A program made the position numbers and the translations under genes. A stretch of 64,000 bases of DNA. It comes from Bdellovibrionales bacterium. GTDB lineage: Bacteria > Myxococcota > XYA12-FULL-58-9 > SYDY01. Under the pieces are notes generated by a model. That model worked only from the letters and a program-made list of their open reading frames with translations. It was not told where the DNA came from and did not search any database. The stretch's first letter is position 1; each line of letters opens with the position of its first letter. Shown piece after piece: positions 35,764 to 43,794 of the stretch. The stretch spans positions 1 to 64,000 of the forward strand of contig SYDY01000085.1 in the NCBI GenBank assembly GCA_005801425.1, given 5' to 3'.

Positions 35764-35840
35764 TGTAGGGGCGCTTCGCGAAGCGCCCGTGCGGCATTTG
35801 AATCAAAATCTTATAGGCCGGTTCACGAACCGCCCCTACA
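35764..35840. repeat. Composite palindromic element, copy 2 (inverted relative to copy 1)
   Basis: This 77 bp element carries the same two palindromes in reverse order, GGGCGCTTCGCGAAGCGCCC then GGCCGGTTCACGAACCGCCC, between the ends TGTAGGGGCG and CGCCCCTACA. It lies just after the giant gene and is inverted relative to copy 1, so the nagZ-giant gene segment is bracketed by inverted copies. Confidence 0.9.
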
Positions 35841-35923
35841 AGAGAACACCTATTCAATTCAAGTTTCTTAGGAAGGCGGGATAACGCCTTTATTGGATTC
35901 GGTACCGAGAGCAGACAAGGTGC

Positions 35924-37366
35924 TCAAAGCATTTCAGCAATCGCAGCGATATCTTCCGAATGACGCCGATCGTTATCAAGCTTGGGAACACGTTGACGAA
36001 TGCGATCGTAAATTACTTGTGTGCCGCGACCTAAGGGGCGTTCTCTTCGCAAATCAACCGCCTGTGCCGCAAGCAACCATTCGCATGCAAGAATGAAACG
36101 TGTGTTCTGAACCATGGTACGCAATTTACGCGCTCCCGTCATGCCCATGGAAACATGATCTTCCCGGGCGGCATTGCCGGGGATGGAATCCACCGACGAA
36201 GGGGTGGCAAGCATTTTATTTTCATTGACCAACGACGCGGCGGTGATCTGCACCATCATGTAACCCGAATGCAATCCATTGTGGTGTGTAAGGCATGCAG
36301 GCAAACCGGAAAGTGCTGGATTAAGAAGTTGCTCAATGCGTCGCTCGGCAATATTGCCAAGTTCAGCCAATGCGATGGCCGCAAAATCGAGGGCTTGGGC
36401 CACCGGCTGTCCGTGGAAATTTCCACCACTGAGGATACTTCCATCTTCGGGGAAGACAAGCGGATTATCCGTAACACTGTTCATTTCGCGTTCAAGCACC
36501 TCTTTGGCATAGGCAAGGCCATCGCGTGTGGCGCCATGAACCTGGGGCACACAGCGAATCGAATAGGGATCTTGTACGCGGCCTGTATTGAGTGTGTTGA
36601 ATAATTTGCTGTCTTCACACAATTGCAAAATATGCGTCGCGACCTCTGCTTGCCCTGGATGGGGCCGCAATTGTTGGATGCGTGGATCGAATGCTTCGGC
36701 TTTGGCGCCCAGCGCCTCCATGGTGAGTGCTGCGCCTTCGTCGGCATGGATGGCAAGTGCTAAAGCATCATGCAATGCAAGGCCACCGACGCTGGTCATA
36801 CCTTGTGTGCCATTCACCAAGGCCAAACCCTCTTTGGCTTCGAGAATAATGGGGTCAAGTTCTGCGGCGCGCAAGGCTTCCTTGGCCGGCATGATCGCGC
36901 CACGAAATTCTGCGGGTCCTTCGCCAATCATGCCGCAGGCAATATGCGCAAGTGGCGCAAGATCACCTGAGGCACCGACGGATCCTTTTTCGGGCACAAC
37001 AGGATGAACACCGCGATTGAGCATATGTCCCAGATGCAAGGCGGTCTCGGGGCGTACACCGCTGTAACCGAGTAATATATTTTGTAAACGAAGCGCCATG
37101 AGTGCGCGGGTTTCACGGCGCGAAAGGGGATCCCCCACGCCCACCGCATGGGAGAGCACGAGGTTACGTTGCAAGGCCTGCAGATCATGCCCTTCGATAC
37201 GCACTTCGGCCAAACTGCCAAAACCTGTATTGATGCCGTAGACCGGCTTTTTACCATCGGCCATGGTGGCAACCAGTTGGGCACTGGGCAGCAATCTTTT
37301 GAGCATATCGGGCGTGATGGGGAGTGCTTCGCCTGCGGCGATGCATGCGAGTCGAATAAGATCCAT
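35924..37366 (-). CDS. hutH: Histidine ammonia-lyase
   Basis: HutH converts L-histidine to urocanate and ammonia, the first step of histidine degradation. The 480-residue protein carries the GSVGASGDLAPLAH segment whose Ala-Ser-Gly cyclises to the MIO electrophile, the N-terminal YGINTGFGSLAEVRI with its catalytic Tyr, and SVDSIPGNAAREDHVSMG near the C-terminus. These separate it from phenylalanine and tyrosine lyases. The length is slightly short of the usual 500-510 at the C-terminus. No other hut gene is next to it. GATAAC lies 8 bases before the ATG without a ribosome binding site. Confidence 0.92.
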   Translation of the reverse strand: MDLIRLACIAAGEALPITPDMLKRLLPSAQLVATMADGKKPVYGINTGFGSLAEVRIEGHDLQALQRNLVLSHAVGVGDPLSRRETRALMALRLQNILLGYSGVRPETALHLGHMLNRGVHPVVPEKGSVGASGDLAPLAHIACGMIGEGPAEFRGAIMPAKEALRAAELDPIILEAKEGLALVNGTQGMTSVGGLALHDALALAIHADEGAALTMEALGAKAEAFDPRIQQLRPHPGQAEVATHILQLCEDSKLFNTLNTGRVQDPYSIRCVPQVHGATRDGLAYAKEVLEREMNSVTDNPLVFPEDGSILSGGNFHGQPVAQALDFAAIALAELGNIAERRIEQLLNPALSGLPACLTHHNGLHSGYMMVQITAASLVNENKMLATPSSVDSIPGNAAREDHVSMGMTGARKLRTMVQNTRFILACEWLLAAQAVDLRRERPLGRGTQVIYDRIRQRVPKLDNDRRHSEDIAAIAEML

Positions 37367-37434
37367 AGGGCATGGTTATCAGATCATGGTGCGACGCTCC
37401 AGCGGTGAAAGGTAGCAGTGATCACAAGGGATCC

Positions 37435-37440
37435 TATAGC
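37435..37440 (+). promoter_or_regulatory. -10 element of the 37.4 kb lipoprotein gene
   Basis: TATAGC ends 8 bases before the ATG. The hutH -10 element lies 55 bases away on the other strand, so the two genes have a compact divergent promoter region. Confidence 0.3.
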
Positions 37441-37448
37441 ATGCTTGT

Positions 37449-39083
37449 ATGAGATACGTGGTTTGGCTAGGTATTCTTTTGTGCGTAGCGTGCGAGGGCC
37501 CGGATACGGTTTCTGATGGTACATCCGTTGCGATTGCGCCCGACATTTCTATTGCGTGTGTTCAGAATTCTGCATCCCTGCGCTTTGTTCAGGGTGATCG
37601 TTCCACTGACGTGACTGTGCCTTGCGCATCTTCTTATCTCTTGTCGCTGGATGCGTTCCAAGGGAACAGTGTGGAGAAGGGCGATCTTATTGAACTTCGC
37701 AATACCAGCGGTACCGTGTTGGCGAGGAGCGTGATTGCCAAAAGCGATACGAAGGGTGCCCGTGTTGGATTTAGCCAGCATACCACACGCATTGCTTCAA
37801 TTCTTGGCGTGGTAAAAACCACCGGTGAGAACGCAAATTGTGTTCGCTACATGGCGGCGTGGCTTGTGCGGAACAAAACCATGCAGATCGATCTCGGCAC
37901 GAAGGCAAGTGCCATTGCATTGGCCATGAAAAGGGCATGCGGAGCCTTTACCGACATGGCAGCGATTTTGAACCAGCTGGAGGCAGGTACCGTTGATCTT
38001 AGCAGTTGGGAGATTGCACCGGATATCTTTCTAAGTGGGCTTACGCACCAGGATATGACCGATGCATGGGTAGAGAAAGACAGCAGCGAAACATTTTATA
38101 ATCTGATGCATGCATCGTATCCGTTTTTCTATTACCCTGACTACACGATTGGGATTTGGAATGATCTTTATTCTGACCTCACTGTCATTGCACCCATGAC
38201 GGCTGAACAGGCGCATCGCATGGAAAGATATTCCAATGAAAGCGATATGTTTTTAAACAGCTATGAGAGTCATGAGGCTTCAAAACGCGCTGATCTTTAT
38301 AGTGCGTGGCTTAATGGATGGGCAGGCTATTATGATGGGGACCAAGAGAAGCTTGTTCTCGCAGGTTATCTCGATCAAACATTCGATGCTTCCGATGTTC
38401 AAACGCAGAACAAAAACTTTATTGCTGGTAATGTGTTAATCAATGCGGATCTGGGGGATTACTTCTATCCTGCATTGGAAGAAGTTTTTGCAGGTGCCTC
38501 GGTTGCGGCCAGCACACAAACGTTGGGAAAATCGGATGCCAGCGATATGCATCGTCGGGGTGTTTCATGGTCAACCACAACGGGTACTGCACGCAACTAT
38601 ACCCTCCGCGAAGCCATGGGGATGATTGCGGCATCGTCGTATGTTGGACCGTTACTCATTGTCGGCAATGCCTTTGATTTTTCAAAACTTACGCTTTACA
38701 ACCAAGGTGCCACCGTATCTCGACAGAATGCGTGGACGAATACGCTCGGAGCAACGCCCGTTCTACCGAATGCTTTTGGGAGCGACAGCAATGCATTCTG
38801 GACAGCGCCCCTCCTCACCGGAACACCCACCGATGCGATGAAGCTCTTTAACATACTCTCCATCATGAAATCGGATTTGGATGTTGCCGTGTGGAACACC
38901 GGCGAAGTGAGTAACGCAAGCATTGCGACTGCCATGACAGGGAGCTCTTACGCAACAAAATTGGCTGCGTGTAATACGAGTCCATCAACGTTTGAGAGTC
39001 GTTCCAATTGTGGAATTGCATTGAGCATCCAATCCGCCCTTCGCCTCATGGCGCTTGATCCGGGTGGTGTTACGAAATCATAG
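37449..39083 (+). CDS. Large lipoprotein of unknown function
   Basis: The 544-residue protein has a lipoprotein signal ending CVAC near residue 15. The mature part has an N-terminal beta-rich region (about 30-125) and a long, aromatic-rich, mostly helical region (about 130-540). Its regions YYPDYTIGIWNDL and LNGWAGYYDGDQEK may be carbohydrate- or calcium-interacting, but no family is recognised. Few cysteines remain beyond the lipid anchor. It is probably exposed on the outer membrane. No operon partner is evident. Confidence 0.7.
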   Translation: MRYVVWLGILLCVACEGPDTVSDGTSVAIAPDISIACVQNSASLRFVQGDRSTDVTVPCASSYLLSLDAFQGNSVEKGDLIELRNTSGTVLARSVIAKSDTKGARVGFSQHTTRIASILGVVKTTGENANCVRYMAAWLVRNKTMQIDLGTKASAIALAMKRACGAFTDMAAILNQLEAGTVDLSSWEIAPDIFLSGLTHQDMTDAWVEKDSSETFYNLMHASYPFFYYPDYTIGIWNDLYSDLTVIAPMTAEQAHRMERYSNESDMFLNSYESHEASKRADLYSAWLNGWAGYYDGDQEKLVLAGYLDQTFDASDVQTQNKNFIAGNVLINADLGDYFYPALEEVFAGASVAASTQTLGKSDASDMHRRGVSWSTTTGTARNYTLREAMGMIAASSYVGPLLIVGNAFDFSKLTLYNQGATVSRQNAWTNTLGATPVLPNAFGSDSNAFWTAPLLTGTPTDAMKLFNILSIMKSDLDVAVWNTGEVSNASIATAMTGSSYATKLAACNTSPSTFESRSNCGIALSIQSALRLMALDPGGVTKS

Positions 39084-39133
39084 ATGCCGATTCAGGGCGG
39101 TGATCTGTGCGTCACGTGGGATAAGACTTCGTT

Positions 39134-40543
39134 CTAGTTGCCCATCGCGTAATGCTGCGCCACCTGTTCGGCACTCAATGCGTATCCGTAGACGGCAACT
39201 TCATCGAGCGCGCCCCGGAATCTCCAGTTCCACGCCCCATTGCTTCCAAGGGAGGCTTGCGTCACATTTCCAAGACCTTCAGGTTGCCGGCTATCGGTAA
39301 CCGCGAGAGCACCGTCCACGTACATCTTGCTGCCTCCCAGCGTAACCACGACGACGACGTGGTGCCATCGATTGGCTGTGATCGGGGCGGGTGTTGTGAG
39401 TACAGCGTTGGCACCACCGCTCCAATCGTTGTTGACGTCCCAGCTCAAGAACTCAAGACGAAAATCGTTGCGCACGTTGAGGTCATAGTTTGCGTCATCG
39501 CCACCCACCACGAAGAGGCGACCGCCATAGGGCTGGACTGCATCAAGGTTGACCCACAACTCTATGGTGGCCGGCAGTGGGGCGAAACGGGAGGGATCAG
39601 ACAGCGTAACGATCCCGCCATTCCTTCCGGCATAACCCCATTGAATGCCATTGCTGTCGTTATCGAAGAATGCTGCCCGATTGTCGTCGGTCATTGCGCC
39701 GGGAACATTGAGGATCATATTGGGGCCATAGGTGCCGGGGCCGCCGCCCATTTCGTCAAACGCGGTTGTCCCATCCAACTCTCCGAGGCGGTAGTAGGCC
39801 ACGGGATTGTCGTGGATCACGACATCCTTGTATGCCGGGGTTTTGCACTGTCCCGCAACGCATGTGCCGATCTCGCACGGTGAACCGTCGGGGAGCACGG
39901 GGTTGGAGCAAGAACCGGAAGTCGGATCGCATGTGCCGATTGCATGGCAGCTATCTGTGGATGTGCAAACCACGGGCGCCGAACCGACGCAGACTCCTGC
40001 CTGACACGTATTGCTCTGGGTGCACGCATTGTTGTCGTCGCACGGAAAGTCATTCACCTTGGGATCCACCACGCACTGCCCGGTTTGCGCGTCACAATAC
40101 GAAACGTGGCACTGGTCGGGTGCTTCGCAGATCACGCCAAGGCACACATCGATTGGCTGACACGTGCCCGCGCGGCAGGTGAGTCCGACTGCACACGGAA
40201 CGCTAGGATCGCAGGGCGCATTCGCAGGCAAGAACCCTTTACCAGAACATGTGGGGTCATTCGTCGCCACATAGTCGCGGCTGTGCAATGCATGGGATCC
40301 AAGGCACGAATCCGCGCTTATGTTGATCAACGTAAAGGGGTTTTTGGCAGAGCCGGTTGCATGACAGATCTTTACTTTGCCGTCGGTGGCAAAGTAGTCG
40401 CACTGACTGGCCGTCAGCGCTGCCGTGGACTTTTCGGTGGTGGTGTGATCCGGCTCAGACGTCACGCTGCTTAAGCAGCCGGATACGGCAAGGAACCATG
40501 TCAATACGGTAGTCATACGCAAGCAAGAGGCCAAAAGAGGCAT
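39134..40543 (-). CDS. LamG-domain lipoprotein with Cys-rich stalk
   Basis: A lipoprotein signal ending VSGC leads to a Cys-rich stalk (about residues 45-245) containing EGF/Dickkopf-like modules such as CRAGTCQPIDVC and CQAGVCVGSAPVVC. A concanavalin A-like LamG domain (about 255-465) follows, with the typical AYYRLGELDGTTAFDEMGG start and RWHHVVVVV, YVDGALAVT and LDEVAVYGYAL strands. Such proteins bind glycans or other surface ligands; the ligand is unknown. The gene is noticeably richer in G+C than its neighbours, which could mean recent transfer. GGAG lies upstream of the ATG at 40543. Confidence 0.85.
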   Translation of the reverse strand: MPLLASCLRMTTVLTWFLAVSGCLSSVTSEPDHTTTEKSTAALTASQCDYFATDGKVKICHATGSAKNPFTLINISADSCLGSHALHSRDYVATNDPTCSGKGFLPANAPCDPSVPCAVGLTCRAGTCQPIDVCLGVICEAPDQCHVSYCDAQTGQCVVDPKVNDFPCDDNNACTQSNTCQAGVCVGSAPVVCTSTDSCHAIGTCDPTSGSCSNPVLPDGSPCEIGTCVAGQCKTPAYKDVVIHDNPVAYYRLGELDGTTAFDEMGGGPGTYGPNMILNVPGAMTDDNRAAFFDNDSNGIQWGYAGRNGGIVTLSDPSRFAPLPATIELWVNLDAVQPYGGRLFVVGGDDANYDLNVRNDFRLEFLSWDVNNDWSGGANAVLTTPAPITANRWHHVVVVVTLGGSKMYVDGALAVTDSRQPEGLGNVTQASLGSNGAWNWRFRGALDEVAVYGYALSAEQVAQHYAMGN

Positions 40544-40666
40544 GGGTTCTATTCTCCGTGTTTTGGGAAGTATTGAATGGACGTCGGAGGCGGGGTGGCT
40601 CTTGCTAGATGTTGGTGTGTATCACGAGAGTAGAGAATAAGAATACTGAAAACACACATCAATGAA

Positions 40667-41346
40667 CTACATCCACCCAATCGCTTGTGGCGATATGGGT
40701 GGAGTTTCGCGCTTCACAGGGAGCGATTCAAACACCTTGGATAATCCAAGGGGCCCTATCGCCACACCTCCACGCAACGCCAGTTCCTGACGTTTCTCGG
40801 GGACAAGCTGCGCAAGCCCCCACGAAACAAGCAAAGCCCCCGTATTCACATCACGCGGACAAACAACGCCGCAACCACACCGATGCATGCGTTCTTATAA
40901 GAATTTTTTGTGCACAACATTGCATTTGTGGCATCGCTGCGATGGCTTGAGTTTTCGCGTGGGGGCTTCGAGATACATGGTACCAGCTTCTACCGCTTTG
41001 TATTTTAGCATCCCAAAAAACATACCAGGCGACGTACTCAATATCTCGCGATTTAGTCCTTTTTTGTATGCGTCACCATGGCTTTGATATTTAATTGTTC
41101 GGTTGCGATGAGTGCATATTGAGAAACAATCCGTGCACTTGCTTGATGCAAAAAATCTTTGCGCTGATTGGCCACATCGCGGTGTACTTTAGCCACAATA
41201 CAACGTGTTTTTTCACGCCGCTTGGATCCGCGTTTTTGACGCGCTAATTTTCGTTGTACTTTTCTTCGTTTCTGACGTGCTTTGCGCGTATGGCGTGGAT
41301 TTTCAATCAGTCCAACATCACCACCGAAATGATCGGATTTAGTATC
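40667..41346 (-). pseudogene. Decayed TnpB (IS200/IS605-type RNA-guided nuclease)
   Basis: Only the C-terminal half survives. Translation gives a basic helical region (KARQKRRKVQRKLARQKRG), the RuvC-II block HRDVANQRKDFLHQAS followed by ATEQLNIKAM, then after a one-base frameshift MLKYKAVEAGTMYLEAP and a zinc ribbon (CHKC ... HRCGCG) with VCPRDVNTG, the RuvC-III Asp. An in-frame TAA interrupts the ribbon between KKFL and ERMHRC. The 5' end, including the first RuvC Asp, is gone. No TnpA gene is nearby. Confidence 0.85.
40673..40702. repeat. Stem-loop at the 3' end of the TnpB remnant
   Basis: CCACCCA-ATCGC (40673-40684) pairs with GCGAT-A-TGGGTGG (40690-40702): 12 base pairs with one bulged A and a 5 base loop. 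It overlaps the end of the tnpB remnant, where IS200/IS605 elements carry their right-end hairpin and where the guide (omega) RNA scaffold is encoded. Its assignment to the element is inference. Confidence 0.55.
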
Positions 41347-41361
41347 ATGTTATTGTTCTAG

Positions 41362-41434
41362 CCTGGGAGTGCGGGCGTCCCGCCCGCACATGAAGCGCTG
41401 TAGTATACGCGGACGGGACGTCCGCGCTCCCAGG
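41362..41434. repeat. Composite palindromic element of a second family
   Basis: CCTGGGAGTGCGGGCGTCCC... and ...GGGACGTCCGCGCTCCCAGG are inverted partners at the two ends of a 73 bp element. Each half contains its own palindrome (GCGGGCGTCCCGCCCGC and GCGGACGGGACGTCCGC). The plan is the same as the TGTAGGGGCG elements but the sequence differs. It lies at the 5' break of the TnpB remnant. Bases 41435-41633 between it and the next gene hold no gene or structure I can name, only a CTCGCAATGACGG fragment that looks like an interspersed-repeat end. Confidence 0.8.
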
Positions 41435-41633
41435 ATGGATTTAAAACGATTCGGATCAACCGGAAATAGTATCAGGCTCGCAATGACGGATCTTTTTTTC
41501 GCCTGTAAGAGGCATTGGCCACCTTAAAATCAGAGATGTGACCAAGAGTTAGCTTGAGGGAGAGGTTAAGATCAAATCCCACTGCGTCAAATCACCGCTT
41601 GTCAAACCCATAAGAGACGCCCATGATCGGGGT

Positions 41634-43712
41634 ATGGCTGTTGATCCTCTAAGTCCTGTGGGTGCCGGTCGAACTGCGGCTGTGCAGATATGTGTGCCCA
41701 ATAACGGTGCGGTAAGAACCACGACGTTGCCCGTCGATGTATACAATCAAGGCCCATACCGTCCTTGGCGTATTCGTATCCCTAACGGCGGCGCAGCACT
41801 TCATGCACCGGATCCCGATGCGTTGCACGCTGCGTTTGAATCCCACAATCCGCATTTGGATCCCGTGCCGCCGGAAGTCGAAGCATTTTGGAACGAACTC
41901 AACATGGCACCGCGTCTTGCTGGGTCCTATGACCGTGTGCGCCGTATGTTGCACCGCCTTGGAAAAGCAACGCAAGGGCGTGTGAGCAATCCAAAATATG
42001 CCACGCGATCGCTTCGTGCATTTCTTTCTGCATGTTCTGTTTTGGAGTCGCGTTATGTGGCGCATGCAGGCACCGATTCTGTTCATGGTGTTCTAGAATG
42101 GCATCGCAGCATCGGTGCATGGCTTGCGACCTTGGTGCAGGGTGGCACCGATGTGGCGTCGATTGTGATCGCGATGCATGCAACATCCCATGGCGTGCGA
42201 CGTGCGGCCCGTTACGATGGTTGGGTCAAACAGTTGGGCAAGGACGCTGAACGTATCTTGCTCACATTGTTGCAGCGTGCCGATTTGATAGGCATCCCCG
42301 ATGAATTGCTGTCCGGAAATTCGCCCGTAGGTGCTATGTGGCAAGCGATGTTACGTGCAGGGATCACGACGTCGGTGCTTGCCGAGCAACTGCATTACGG
42401 GATCAGTGCGGGGTGGGGGATGGATCCCGACGAACAAGAGATTGTCGAGGAAGTATGGACCAACTGGCTGGGCTTGCACGGTGCGTGGCCATCTGAACCT
42501 GCGCCCATGGTGTTACGCAAACGACCACTGCCTCCCCGAGAGAAAATACCGGGCGATAAGCCGAGCATCATTCCCCGACTGTTTGATGCCATGCCGGAAA
42601 AACCTGACCGTGATCGCGAACGTATCATGCACCGTTTTGATACAGCCCATTCAGGATTTCGTGGGGCGGCCATGGCCCAAGAAGTCGTGATTGCATGGCG
42701 TGGCGGATATGTGGAGCGGTTGCGTGAACCATGGGTTGAGACGGTGGTGCAAGTGATTCTGCGTGCGGCGCGTCCAGATGTCGCGGTGTCGGTTTTTGGG
42801 AGCGATCTTAAGCATTACTTAGGTGCTGAACATCTTGCATTTGTGGCGGCTGTGGCAGGTACGGCACTTGCTGCTCTACTTACCAAAGAATTTGCGACGG
42901 TTGAGTCTGAGCCTGAGTCTGCGCGTGCTGCAAAAGAAGATGCCATCTTTCATGATGCCTTGGGGACAATGGTAAAGCCTGTGACCCCAGTAGGATTAGA
43001 AATGAAGGACAGGGGGATCCTTGGGGGGGCCGTTACGTCCGTTTCCGAAAAAACAAAAGATGCACTTGATGCTTCAACTTTTGTACACCCTGTTTCCTCA
43101 AATGTTATTTCTGAAAAAAGTCGACGTCCCAAAGAAACGCTGGATCTCGAACTTTTATCTGGCGAAAGGATGAACAGTGATCCGAGTCGTATTTTGCTGA
43201 TGAAAGGCCGTGTACTTGAATATGATTTAAAGGCAGGTGATATCGAAACACGGGCGAAGGATTATTTGCTTACTGAACAACGTGATCGCCGTCGCGACAT
43301 GCAATGGATGATTTTGGGTCGTCAATTGTTTTTAGAATTTGGCAATGTGCAGCCGCGCAATTTCCCCGGCAATGCAGGACTTGTGATCGATGGTATGGTG
43401 ACTTTGGCGTTCGAACAACCCACATTTTCACGCTACTTGCACGATGTGGTGGTGCGATTGCCGCGTGATCCTCTCGCAAGCGCCGTGGCAGAGCGTTCGG
43501 TGAAGCACATCACCACGGCGGCGTTATCCGCACCTTGGCCTGACAGCGCTGCGTGGAGCCGTTTAACCCCCCAGATGCGTTTGGCGGTCTTTGTGATGGC
43601 TTTGGCCACGCGGTACGATGAGGCCGAACAACGTCGGTTGATGCAATTCGCAAGCCAAGTGGTGACCGGTGAGCCCCATGTCGTGAAACCCGTGTTTTTG
43701 ACGCAAATTTGA
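41634..43712 (+). CDS. Large soluble protein of unknown function
   Basis: The 692-residue protein lacks a signal peptide and membrane helices except one weak hydrophobic stretch near 400-415 (LAFVAAVAGTALAALL). It is mostly helical: a first part of about 300 residues, a Pro-rich linker (APMVLRKRPLPPREK), a middle part to about 420, a low-complexity Ser/Glu/Lys linker (about 420-510) and a C-terminal helical part. No family motif is recognised. The last 36 codons exist as a diverged copy after the next gene, showing that a tandem paralogue once existed. A cytosolic or injected protein is possible. Confidence 0.6.
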   Translation: MAVDPLSPVGAGRTAAVQICVPNNGAVRTTTLPVDVYNQGPYRPWRIRIPNGGAALHAPDPDALHAAFESHNPHLDPVPPEVEAFWNELNMAPRLAGSYDRVRRMLHRLGKATQGRVSNPKYATRSLRAFLSACSVLESRYVAHAGTDSVHGVLEWHRSIGAWLATLVQGGTDVASIVIAMHATSHGVRRAARYDGWVKQLGKDAERILLTLLQRADLIGIPDELLSGNSPVGAMWQAMLRAGITTSVLAEQLHYGISAGWGMDPDEQEIVEEVWTNWLGLHGAWPSEPAPMVLRKRPLPPREKIPGDKPSIIPRLFDAMPEKPDRDRERIMHRFDTAHSGFRGAAMAQEVVIAWRGGYVERLREPWVETVVQVILRAARPDVAVSVFGSDLKHYLGAEHLAFVAAVAGTALAALLTKEFATVESEPESARAAKEDAIFHDALGTMVKPVTPVGLEMKDRGILGGAVTSVSEKTKDALDASTFVHPVSSNVISEKSRRPKETLDLELLSGERMNSDPSRILLMKGRVLEYDLKAGDIETRAKDYLLTEQRDRRRDMQWMILGRQLFLEFGNVQPRNFPGNAGLVIDGMVTLAFEQPTFSRYLHDVVVRLPRDPLASAVAERSVKHITTAALSAPWPDSAAWSRLTPQMRLAVFVMALATRYDEAEQRRLMQFASQVVTGEPHVVKPVFLTQI

Positions 43713-43794
43713 CCCATTTAACGGATGGTGCCGGGTATTCACTTTTTCATCATTTTTTTTTGCACTTTTTGATCTTTTCACTCAGAAATAGATC

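Noticed and set aside
39152-39883. 243-codon open frame on the plus strand
   Set aside because: It is antisense to the LamG lipoprotein, whose domain strands are recognisable.
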